From assembly GCF_030817215.1 (NCBI RefSeq), contig NZ_JAUSZA010000001.1, forward strand, positions 884,501 to 948,500: 64,000 nt of DNA, in the 5' to 3' direction. Positions within the stretch are counted from its first letter, which is position 1, and every line of letters begins with the position of its first letter. The notes under the pieces were generated by a model. The model was not told the DNA's origin. It searched no databases and worked only from the letters and a program-made list of their open reading frames with translations. The DNA is from Paenibacillus sp. V4I3. Its GTDB lineage: Bacteria; Bacillota; Bacilli; Paenibacillales; NBRC-103111. Positions 45,501 through 53,128 of this stretch are shown here, in pieces. Position numbers and translations under genes: made by a program.

Positions 45501-45588
45501 AGTCAGCAGATGTTTTACCAAATGCGACGGACGAGAACATGGAAAGAGCCATAGCGGATGTAAGAACTACGGATAGTGTTTTCTTCAT
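42538..45588 (-). CDS. S-layer protein with three N-terminal SLH domains, duplicated copy B
   Basis: Its product is residue-for-residue the same as copy A: signal peptide, three SLH domains and an approximately 800-residue S-layer body. The first copy in transcription order, it is followed after a terminator and a 130-bp spacer by copy A. Because promoter and leader are also duplicated, both should be expressed alike. Near-perfect identity over 3.2 kb implies a very recent duplication, ongoing gene conversion, or an assembly artefact. Confidence 0.92.
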   Translation of the reverse strand: MKKTLSVVLTSAMALSMFSSVAFGKTSADFTDLKDLDAATKVKFDAMITAGIFDGVTDTTFGLKDEMNRAQFAKVAALIMGLEVNKDLKTSTFTDVSVTDAANGYALPYIEALKTAGVTDGYADNMYNPAGKVTKEQLATFLVRVLGQDAAAKGKTGTDTTVSGWAQGYVALALELKLLSNGTDGKFGGMTNATRDLLVSGAYEAKQQYVPAGKVSVTEAKATGVQQVTVSFNKPVDTAKATVSLKKGTVDVATTVKWSDDKKTATLALTSVKLSEGTYTATLAGVDAATIEKASAEFTAQDEAVSKIEFMNAGDTIAKSTAAKVKLKATNQYGENASFSAGSYTVYAGNNNDVTPVLSKNDNGELVLTLNTAVQAGTPATDVYQSNISVLPINIFQNDNHVTVSKNFKVGTAAFISKMELGAVKYSDGKTALTGTGETATFEVVNYDQYGNVLAFDANPTTGDIANTRVVFNAYEPNLTSAVGDSDNNGVTEVKISLLNNVDKAGDYSFTVYNQAGTATSKVSVQSGKVATKVELGELTSVIAAGDTDAYIPVVAYDANGNKLSVDDLVNAQNVARLNISSSTGAGNAVLVTAGENKGKIQITNIPNTPRSVVSLNVFITSVNATSTANKTYTVAAAPIPERITVATEPAKKIVAGTNAESAFKFVVYDQHGREYKVAKNIDAAGNVTALTSAGITQYRVKVTAEATGTGITAYNNVAGSAFAIGNTPITGSDIGTVFNKEHKFVAPTASAGASATIKAVIEKSVDGGTVWNAVNAPVTRTIESVSNTTELTYSVAPVADLFNAKDSASVISSLYNTGLTLADTDQENPLTSKFAREVTLTAKDAAGNVVELPSTIQSITTSNPTVAQVEVSGGQAYVIGNKVGTATLNVAYVTSQGKQEMKTVTVNVKGDLLQSTKVEVGNTTATIADAKALGSNAFTLMNVKVTDDYGVKYENTDAMKYNYLFGATFSVANVVSSGGKVVVDRYGNLTVDADVTSFELTATSANGFSASTFVN

Positions 45589-45744
45589 AAAGGTTTGTTT
45601 CCTCCTAATATTATGAAAGTTTTTTTGTTATAAAAACTTATAACCAACGGGGCGACTAATGAATCATGACATGACTCTATGTAGCTTCGCGTCTATCACC
45701 TTGGCTACATAAATTAGTATACGTGACTGTATGCATAATTTCAT
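45589..45744 (-). promoter_or_regulatory. Promoter and structured leader of SLH copy B
   Basis: Same sequence as 42236-42391: ATGAAA-N17-TATACT at 45744-45716, then the TATGTAGC/GCTACATA hairpin, the GAGTCA/TGATTC hairpin, the overlapping AU-rich hairpins, and AGGAGG. Confidence 0.55.
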
Positions 45745-45774
45745 TGATAAGTATTTTCCAATTAGATGACCCCT

Positions 45775-45815
45775 ACGGAAGTAAAAAGACTGCATCCAAA
45801 ATTGGATGCAGCCTC
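45775..45815 (-). terminator. Terminator after the C-terminal-SLH protein gene
   Basis: GGCTGCATCCAA-TTTT-GGATGCAGTC followed by TTTTTACTTCC on the minus strand, 18 bases past the stop at 45833. Confidence 0.9.
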
Positions 45816-45832
45816 TGAGTAATTTATATTTA

Positions 45833-48800
45833 TTATTTAGGAAGTTTCTTTTGTTGCTTCATAACACGGATGGCTATTACTGCAGCTTCAGCACGAGTTA
45901 GGTTTTCAGTAGGGTCAAATCGTAAAGTTGTTTTCTTTTGCCCTTGAATCAGCACGTTTTCTTTACCTTCTATTAGATTAGCCTTGCTTACTGCCTCTAT
46001 TGAAGTTCTTGCATAGAAGTCAATATTACCTGCATCAGTAAAAAGTTTCTGTAGTACGCTTAAAGATTTTGCTTCGTCAATCGTTAGTTTTAGCTCAGCC
46101 GCTCTAGCAATCATGACAGCAGCATCTTGTCTAGTTATCGCAGTATTAGGAAGGAATGTTCCATTCGCATTCCCACGAACAATGCCAGCCCTAGCTGCAG
46201 CTTGGATCGTTAGGTAATTAAACAATGTCCCATTAACACTGCCTGGCAGGATGAAACCTTTTTGAACATCGAAGAAAGTTGGCTGTGAATTAGTCACGGA
46301 CTGTGATGTATCGTCATTTGTCAACGGAACATCAAAGATCTTAACTAGCATACTAACAAACTCACCCCGGGTGATCGCATCGTTGGGAAAGAATTGAGCT
46401 ACCGTTTTGGGTGCCATTATTCCTTTGGTGTATAAGGTGTCTAGATCATTTCTTGCCCATGGATGGTTGGTTACATCAACAAAGCTATCATCCATATACA
46501 TGACTTGAAAGTATCCAAATGAGTCTACTGGAACCGTAATTGTATTATTACTTGTGTTTACTACACCACCAAGATTCTTCCAACCTGGAATGGATGGTCC
46601 TTGACCAGATGGATTATCAAAATAGCCATACTGATTAATAGTCAGATACTTAGCGGAATCATCTCTAATATTTTTATCATATTTCAGAGTAAGTGTTCCC
46701 GGTTTAGTCGGCACAACTAAATCTGTAAATGTCCGCGTATAGAAAGGCAATTGACTAGGATCAGTTGAGTTTGGCAGGATTCCACTACCAAGGTAAGCAT
46801 CTTGCAAACCAGGAACTGTAGAATTTGCGTTTGCTGAAACAACTCCTGCGTCAATCCAAAAACGTTTGCTGGCAGGTAAAAAATGACCTGTAGGTTCTGT
46901 TAAAATATTAAGTCCTGCCATTGACTCATTTATTTTATCTATTCGTCCATCATCATTATTTGCAATTCCGAATAGAATTTTGCGATCCGTTGTAATAATC
47001 TGTGTCGCTGTTGTCCTATCATTACGCATCAGCTTAGTATCTTTCGGGAAAATCATTTGAATATCTCCGTCAAATACTTTCATGTTTGATGATAACGGCG
47101 TTTTAAATTGGGCCCCTTCGATTCCGGTATTCGTATTAAATAGTACAATGCTACCATTTGTTTTGGCAGCCCCTCGATTTACTGTAAATTTGATTTCGTT
47201 TGCTCCGACTTTCAGTTCCTTAGCTTCGTAAACGAAAACATTATTAACCTTGTCGTAAATCGCTTGATCTTTACCGAATTGAACGGAATCGGCTTTATCA
47301 GCAAATAGCTTGAGCAAGTAATAATTCTGATTAATATTTACTTGAGATAAGTTTTTGCTATTGATAATAATTTGATTTGGCTTTGGACTAACGAATTGAT
47401 AGGGAACAGGTTCACGTGTAATAGTTACGAGCTTAGTAGCAGTAGAACCAGATGAATTATTTGTAGAAACTAATTCAAAAACATAGTCCCCGTACTCAGG
47501 CATTGCGAATGCCGTTGGCATGCTAAAATTTTGAGAACCAGCAGGATCTGTTCCTAATGAAGGTGTAGTACCCAAAGGCACTGTAATTGTCCCCACAACA
47601 GGTGTAGCAGCCGATTTACGTACGTAAAGAATTGTTGGTGGTGTTGGTGGCGTTCCAACAGGTGTAACAACTGAATTAACAATTTGGCCTTGCAATTGAA
47701 CGGAAGCTGACCTAGTTACATAAGTGTCTGGTAAAGATCCAGGAATGAATTGCGGACTTAATGGATCTATTTCCATTGGCTTCATAGAATTAATAAGAGG
47801 AACATTATCCGTTAACACGAAAATATCCGTCACTAAAGTCGTTATAAGCTGTCCACCAACTTTAAGGCCTATTTTTAACGTGTATTTACCGTCTTTATTC
47901 ATTAATGGCGTAAGAATAGCTGGCGTAATTGTGAAGACTCCTGTTGTTGCATCTGCCGCTGGAACTGTTAAATCAGTTCCATTCAAATTGTATACAACAT
48001 TAGGGTATTCTGAAGATGGCAGATTAATGATTCTACCTGTAACACATGGTCCTGGGACACCAGCTGTGCATGTAATCTTGGTAGCTGCATTGACAACCAT
48101 TCCGGTATATATGTTATTAACAATAACGTATGGAGCTCCAGAAATGACAAGATTGTAGCTTTTAATGCCTGCCTGGTTCTTAACGCCCCCTACATACGGA
48201 ATAACCTGCATGATCGTAGAACCGTCTTTAATCCCTTGAAGATTAAAATTAGCAGTTTTATAAGCTCCGCTTGTAGTGGTTGCAAATTTACCACCTGATG
48301 AACCTGTTGTATAAGGAACGTTATTAAGAAGGATTTCTACTTCATCTGCCTTGTCTGTGTAAACCTTAAGAGCTGCAGGAAACTCTGTTATTTGCGTTGT
48401 TCCAGTTTGAGAAAGTGTAGATGCTGTAGTAGAAGCGCCTGATGCACGAACTAAATCAACATGATCTATGTATGGGTTGTTGGAATTGACATACGAAAAC
48501 GTATATTTAGATGTTGTCGATTGGAAGTTTAGATCTGTAAATGTAATAGTAATTTCTTGCAAGGCTGTTTGTGTGTTAACTGGTAATTGACCTGTAAAAC
48601 TGTAAATATTCGCATCATTTGTTGATAAGGATAAATCTCTAGAAATTGAAGTTGTCGGAACTGCTCCGCCATTCAAAGTGCCATAAACATTAGTTGTTAC
48701 AGCGCCAGCAGCAAAATCAAAATGCAATTTGGTAGCGTTCATTCCGGACATAGACACATCTGCACTTACATATTTATCAGCGCCACCAGCTGCAAGTGGA

Positions 48801-49660
48801 TTTTTGAAATTGGCACTGATGGCAATATTACTTATCGAATTTGTACTTAAGTTAGGGCTTGTCACTAATTTTTGAGAAGGTGTGGTTCCCAACAAATCAA
48901 CTAAAGCATTATATGCAAATGCTTTGCCATTGTCGTAGACAAAAGAACGAGTTGCTGTATATAAATTCGTAAGATTTTTGGAGGCGAAAGTAACGATATT
49001 ATCCCCTGGATTAAAGGTAAGATCTGTCGTTCTTCCTGTATTGGTAACGAACGTGAAATCTCCATTTGTAAAGGCCGTTGGCTGAAAGGAGTTGGCTTGA
49101 TAAAGTGCTTCCAGTTCTGTTGCATTGGCCGATCTTCCTGTGATGGAAGCCCCCGTATAAGGCCCTTGCTTTGGATACATGCCGCCGTCAACGAAATCAA
49201 CACCATTAAACTGCAAATTAGAAATATTGGATACTGGCGTGTAATAAGCATAGGCGGGTGATGAAGCAATTCCCCCATTTGTCCCGTATTTGACAATAAT
49301 TTTATTTAGTCCTGGTGAAAGTTGTACATTTTGAAAAGAAGCCTCGTTGCTGCTTGTCGCGCTCTTAATTGGCTTGTTAGTTGTATTAGAAACACTTTGA
49401 CCTGTTGTTTGATTCAAAATTTCATAATACATACTAGATACCTGGTCATCAGGGATGCCATTAATAAGTACATTAATTGAGATTGGATTAATCGTAAATT
49501 TATCCACACTTGAATCTGCAAAGGTGTCGGTCGGCCCCGGGGAATACAAATTCGTTACCGTGATAGTACCAGCTGCAAAAGCAGTGAGTGGAGATATAAG
49601 GCTAATTAACATGGCAAGAACTAACGTAAGACTAGTCCACTTATTCTGTAAAAGTTTCAA
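45833..49660 (-). CDS. Large secreted protein with C-terminal SLH domains
   Basis: The 1275-residue protein has a signal peptide (1 to about 30, ending AFAA) and a long beta-rich body with repeated Ig-like features. Three SLH domains lie in the last 190 residues (DVTNHPWARNDLDTLYTKGI, then motifs TRGE, TRQD and TRAE). Unlike the three neighbouring S-layer proteins its anchor is C-terminal and its SLH motifs are closer to the classical form. It is probably a wall-anchored surface protein or enzyme; no catalytic domain was recognised. The start is TTG at 49660, supported by AAGGAGGAAATTCTT. Confidence 0.88.
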   Translation of the reverse strand: MKLLQNKWTSLTLVLAMLISLISPLTAFAAGTITVTNLYSPGPTDTFADSSVDKFTINPISINVLINGIPDDQVSSMYYEILNQTTGQSVSNTTNKPIKSATSSNEASFQNVQLSPGLNKIIVKYGTNGGIASSPAYAYYTPVSNISNLQFNGVDFVDGGMYPKQGPYTGASITGRSANATELEALYQANSFQPTAFTNGDFTFVTNTGRTTDLTFNPGDNIVTFASKNLTNLYTATRSFVYDNGKAFAYNALVDLLGTTPSQKLVTSPNLSTNSISNIAISANFKNPLAAGGADKYVSADVSMSGMNATKLHFDFAAGAVTTNVYGTLNGGAVPTTSISRDLSLSTNDANIYSFTGQLPVNTQTALQEITITFTDLNFQSTTSKYTFSYVNSNNPYIDHVDLVRASGASTTASTLSQTGTTQITEFPAALKVYTDKADEVEILLNNVPYTTGSSGGKFATTTSGAYKTANFNLQGIKDGSTIMQVIPYVGGVKNQAGIKSYNLVISGAPYVIVNNIYTGMVVNAATKITCTAGVPGPCVTGRIINLPSSEYPNVVYNLNGTDLTVPAADATTGVFTITPAILTPLMNKDGKYTLKIGLKVGGQLITTLVTDIFVLTDNVPLINSMKPMEIDPLSPQFIPGSLPDTYVTRSASVQLQGQIVNSVVTPVGTPPTPPTILYVRKSAATPVVGTITVPLGTTPSLGTDPAGSQNFSMPTAFAMPEYGDYVFELVSTNNSSGSTATKLVTITREPVPYQFVSPKPNQIIINSKNLSQVNINQNYYLLKLFADKADSVQFGKDQAIYDKVNNVFVYEAKELKVGANEIKFTVNRGAAKTNGSIVLFNTNTGIEGAQFKTPLSSNMKVFDGDIQMIFPKDTKLMRNDRTTATQIITTDRKILFGIANNDDGRIDKINESMAGLNILTEPTGHFLPASKRFWIDAGVVSANANSTVPGLQDAYLGSGILPNSTDPSQLPFYTRTFTDLVVPTKPGTLTLKYDKNIRDDSAKYLTINQYGYFDNPSGQGPSIPGWKNLGGVVNTSNNTITVPVDSFGYFQVMYMDDSFVDVTNHPWARNDLDTLYTKGIMAPKTVAQFFPNDAITRGEFVSMLVKIFDVPLTNDDTSQSVTNSQPTFFDVQKGFILPGSVNGTLFNYLTIQAAARAGIVRGNANGTFLPNTAITRQDAAVMIARAAELKLTIDEAKSLSVLQKLFTDAGNIDFYARTSIEAVSKANLIEGKENVLIQGQKKTTLRFDPTENLTRAEAAVIAIRVMKQQKKLPK

Positions 49661-49852
49661 AAGAATTTCCTCCTTATATAAATAAATACTTGCTTTTAAT
49701 TACATTTACATTCTAATGACTAGATTTCGACAATCCCTCCCATATTCTTCTATTATTCCACATGATTAGACGCGGCAAATAGCCAAAAGTTCTTGTACTC
49801 TACTTATCGGTCGAAACAAAGGAAATGTTTAGAGGAAGAAAAAAAATCATAA

Positions 49853-49890
49853 AATGCAAAAAAAATCCAACCCGAAGGTTGGATTCTAAT
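49853..49890 (-). terminator. Terminator after the tagO-like gene
   Basis: AATCCAACC-TTCG-GGTTGGATT followed by TTTTTTGC on the minus strand, just past the stop at 49899. The remaining gap 49661-49852 is the AT-rich leader of the large SLH gene; no convincing promoter pair was found. Confidence 0.92.
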
Positions 49891-49898
49891 TTTATCTC

Positions 49899-51008
49899 TT
49901 ATTTGCCTATACGGTCGCTCTGAACTTGCTTACCTACAAGCCTTTGCAGAAAGTTCAGCACCGGTTTACGGCTCTTACTGATGATACCAATAGCTTCAGC
50001 TCCAACTAGCATAACTAGGAAGAGAGCCACGATGATCATGATAAGACCCCAAGTGGAATCTTGGGAGATAAAGACTGAGCAAATCACCGCGCTGCCACTG
50101 AAGATGGAGGCAATTCCGTAGATGATCAGTACGCTTGTACGATGACTGAATCCGAGCTGCAGCAAACAGTGGTGCAGGTGGCTTTTATCCGGTGCAGAGA
50201 TCGGCAATTTATTGACGTAGCGACGCATGATCGCAAAGAAGGTATCGGATAAGGGCACGCCTAGAATCATAATAGGAATTAGAAGTGAAACAACGGCCGC
50301 TTGCTTAAAGCCGAGAATGGATAGCGTTGCTAGGGCAAAGCCTAGGAACAAGGCGCCGGAGTCGCCCATGAAGATTTTGGCTGGATGGAAGTTATAGAAC
50401 ATGAAGCCTATGATACTACCTAGTAAAATGACGCAAAGTAAGATAACGGTAACATTGCCCATCATCAGAGCAAGAACTAGAATCGTAGTGGTAGCAATAC
50501 CCGATACGCCTGCTGACAAGCCATCAAGACCGTCAATCAAGTTAATGGCATTCGATACGCCGACAATCCATAATATTGTAATCGGAATACTTAACCAGCC
50601 AATGGGCAGGTTGGTCGTTCCGAAAGGAATGTTAACAAGTTCGATTTTAAGACCAAAGGAGACAACGATGCAAGCGGCAATAAGTTGCCCGAGCAGCTTC
50701 CATTTGGGAGATAGTTGAAAACGATCATCCAAGGCACCCGTGACGACAATCACAAAGCCTCCGATTAGCAACCCAAATGCGGCATTTGAGTTAACGGCAT
50801 CAAGTGCTGGAGAGACAACAAAATAAGCTCCGACGAATGCAAGGAATATCGCTAATCCTCCGAGACGCGGCATTATTCGGGTATGTACCTTACGATGGTT
50901 AGGGGCATCAACGGCTCCAACCCAGAAGGCAAATTTTTTGACTAGGGGTGTCAGCAGCAGCGCCATTAAGCACGCAGCGATAAACCCAATCGCATATAAT
51001 CCATACAT
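49899..51008 (-). CDS. tagO: Undecaprenyl-phosphate GlcNAc-1-phosphate transferase (TagO/WecA/MraY family)
   Basis: This polytopic enzyme starts teichoic acid or secondary wall polymer synthesis by loading GlcNAc-phosphate onto undecaprenyl phosphate. Family motifs are visible: RKVHTRIMPRLGG near the N-terminus, DDRFQLSPKWKLLGQ, NLIDGLDGLSAGV, and FMGDSGALFLGF. About ten membrane segments alternate with these. The start at 51008 gives the usual N-terminus (MYGLYAIGF); the longer frame to 51083 does not. With tagA and csaB downstream/upstream, the cluster likely makes the SLH ligand polymer. Confidence 0.9.
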   Translation of the reverse strand: MYGLYAIGFIAACLMALLLTPLVKKFAFWVGAVDAPNHRKVHTRIMPRLGGLAIFLAFVGAYFVVSPALDAVNSNAAFGLLIGGFVIVVTGALDDRFQLSPKWKLLGQLIAACIVVSFGLKIELVNIPFGTTNLPIGWLSIPITILWIVGVSNAINLIDGLDGLSAGVSGIATTTILVLALMMGNVTVILLCVILLGSIIGFMFYNFHPAKIFMGDSGALFLGFALATLSILGFKQAAVVSLLIPIMILGVPLSDTFFAIMRRYVNKLPISAPDKSHLHHCLLQLGFSHRTSVLIIYGIASIFSGSAVICSVFISQDSTWGLIMIIVALFLVMLVGAEAIGIISKSRKPVLNFLQRLVGKQVQSDRIGK

Positions 51009-51140
51009 GTCTTCTTCACAGCTCCTCTTATCTTGGGTGGCAGGTAATCCGCCGAAATGAATTATACTCCCATTTGCCCACAAATACCACTGCTAAATTC
51101 ATCAGAAATGACCGTTTTCAGCCAGTTTTCGTAAATATTC

Positions 51141-51929
51141 TCATGGTTTGGTGACTTTTTCTTTGTCACGCATCACTTTCAATGCGAATTTCGGGAGTAG
51201 AAGCATTCGTTTGTAACGCCAAGGCTCCTGCATCAGGCGGTAAAACCACTCAAGACGTAGTTTTTGAAATAAAATGGGTGCTCGTTTTAGCTTGCCCGAA
51301 AGAACATCAAAACTTCCCCCAACACCCATCATAACGGGGACACCGATTTGTTGTTTGTATTTCCCAATCCAAGGCTCTTGATTAGCAGCAGATCTTCCTA
51401 CGAAAAGAAGGTCCGGAGCCGCATCCACGATATCTTGAATTACTTCAGCATCCTGCTCGTCTTTAAAATACCCATCACGTACGCCAACCAGCTTGATCCC
51501 CGGATAGGCAGTACGAAGCTTCTCAGCTGCAGCTTGGATAACCTCATTGGAAGCTCCAAGTAAGTATACTTTCCAGCCTTTCGATTCTCCGACTTTCATC
51601 AGTTCATGAATCAAATCATAGCCGGGAACCCGTTCTACAACCGGCTCGCCTACATATTTAGCTGCCCAGACGACACCCGTTCCATCAGGAACGATGAGTT
51701 CAGCGCGCTGCATCATGTTCAGATAAGCAGGATCATCTTGCGCGGCCATGACCATAATGGGATTGGCGGTAATGACTTGATGGGGTTGTCTTTGTTCAAT
51801 AGCGTTCGTAAGGTAAGCTACGGTTTGGTCCATACTCATTTTGGATATGGGCACTCCGTAGATGCGAACTTTTGGTATAGCATTCGTAGATGCGACTTTA
51901 GATTGGGTCGTTGTTGATGTTGAACTCAT
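51141..51929 (-). CDS. tagA: WecG/TagA-family N-acetylmannosaminyltransferase
   Basis: TagA adds ManNAc to lipid-linked GlcNAc, completing the linkage unit of wall polymers. The 262-residue protein shows the family core: TANPIMVMAAQDDP, AELIVPDGTGVVWAAK, ERVPGYDL, and VGVGGSFDVLSGKLKRAP near the C-terminus. A Ser/Thr-rich N-terminal 17 residues precede the conserved domain. GGAAGAGA precedes the ATG. It lies between the tagO-like gene and csaB. Confidence 0.92.
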   Translation of the reverse strand: MSSTSTTTQSKVASTNAIPKVRIYGVPISKMSMDQTVAYLTNAIEQRQPHQVITANPIMVMAAQDDPAYLNMMQRAELIVPDGTGVVWAAKYVGEPVVERVPGYDLIHELMKVGESKGWKVYLLGASNEVIQAAAEKLRTAYPGIKLVGVRDGYFKDEQDAEVIQDIVDAAPDLLFVGRSAANQEPWIGKYKQQIGVPVMMGVGGSFDVLSGKLKRAPILFQKLRLEWFYRLMQEPWRYKRMLLLPKFALKVMRDKEKVTKP

Positions 51930-51991
51930 AGATATCTCTTCCTTTAAATGACGTTGGAAATCGGATTTTGGTTGCCTTTTCTCATTATTTC

Positions 51992-53128
51992 CTATTTATT
52001 ATTTCTTTGTTTATAAAAAGAAATGATGCGCTGCGCAGGAAGCTGAGCCTGCGCTTTGAGCTCCTCGATGGCGGCGCGGCTGGACGCCGCCCAAGCCTCT
52101 CGGCCGCCGAGCAGGCGCTGCGCCTCGGCCGCGAAGGCATCCGCATCGAAGCGAGCTGTCGATGCGGCGGCTTTCATGCCAAGCCTATGGAGGAACTGGT
52201 CGATCTTCGGATCGTACGAGATGCCTACCATAGGCACGAACTGCGAGGCTGCATAAATCAAAGAATGCAGCCTCATCCCGATCAGCAGGTCGCATTCCGC
52301 GACCTGCGCGAGCATATCCTGCGGATGGGTGATGCCTCGCACCATCTCCACCCGGGACCCGTGATCGCCGAGGCGGTCGATCACGAACTGCGACGCCACC
52401 TCGTCCGAGGGGAGGTGGAAGGGCAAGAACCGCAGCCGGGCGTTCGCATCGGCTGCGAGCAGTACTTGCAGGGACCGCGAGAGAGCTTCCAGCTCCGAGC
52501 GGTCCTCATTCCAGAAGCGGACGGACACGCCTACCGTCCGCACTAAACCATCCGGCGCGATGTCCGACGCGCCGCCACCAGAACCGGTCCCGCGCAGCGG
52601 CAAGCCCATGACCGGGTCAGGCACTACCGTAATGCGTTCCCGAGGGAGCCGCATCTTCCCTAGCAACTCCGCGGATTCCGTATCGCGGACAGACACATAC
52701 GCGCAGCGCTGGAACACGCTGCGGATCCAGCCATAAAACATAGGGCGGCTAACCGGCCCAATGCCTTGCGAGTAAATAAACGTAGGCTTGCCCAGCCAAT
52801 GCGCAATTTTCAAGACAGCCAAATAATACGGGATCGTCTTCGAGCTTGTAGCATCCTGCAATAAACTGCCGCCGCCGCTAATCAAACCATCGGCTTCACG
52901 CAATGCTCGAAACAGCGAACCAGGCTTCATTCGATGATAGGCTTTCACCCCGTACATCGCTGACGTTTTCTCGGGATTAGCAGAAAGGACAATAGGCTCT
53001 ATCTGTACGCCTTGCTCTCGACCTTGCTCCTGTAAAGCAAACAAAATCGACTGCAGAACAGCTTCATCTCCGCTATTATCGAAGCCATAGTAGCCCGATA
53101 ACGCTATTTTGACAACAGAGGCACCCAT
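51992..53128 (-). CDS. csaB: CsaB, polysaccharide pyruvyltransferase for S-layer anchoring
   Basis: CsaB ketal-pyruvylates ManNAc residues of the secondary wall polymer, which SLH domains require for binding. Motifs: ALSGYYGFDNSGDEA at the N-terminus, ADGLISGGGSLLQD near 90, and YSQGIGPVSRPMFYGW. Start chosen at 53128, with GGAG 9 bases upstream; it overlaps the preceding gene by 25 bases. The 3' half (about 52030-52720) is strikingly GC-rich compared with all neighbours, though the reading frame and domain look intact. Confidence 0.93.
   Translation of the reverse strand: MGASVVKIALSGYYGFDNSGDEAVLQSILFALQEQGREQGVQIEPIVLSANPEKTSAMYGVKAYHRMKPGSLFRALREADGLISGGGSLLQDATSSKTIPYYLAVLKIAHWLGKPTFIYSQGIGPVSRPMFYGWIRSVFQRCAYVSVRDTESAELLGKMRLPRERITVVPDPVMGLPLRGTGSGGGASDIAPDGLVRTVGVSVRFWNEDRSELEALSRSLQVLLAADANARLRFLPFHLPSDEVASQFVIDRLGDHGSRVEMVRGITHPQDMLAQVAECDLLIGMRLHSLIYAASQFVPMVGISYDPKIDQFLHRLGMKAAASTARFDADAFAAEAQRLLGGREAWAASSRAAIEELKAQAQLPAQRIISFYKQRNNK

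Larger units (their letters stand above)
42538..45760. repeat. Tandem S-layer gene duplication, copy B
   Basis: Second copy of the 3,223-bp duplicated segment. Identity ends after TATTTTCCA at 45760 (42407 in copy A), where flanks become unrelated. No transposase, inverted terminal repeats or target duplication was seen at the boundaries. Confidence 0.93.

Noticed and set aside
39185..45760. Insertion sequence or transposon as the cause of the S-layer duplication
   Set aside because: No transposase, terminal inverted repeats or target-site duplication is visible at the boundaries.
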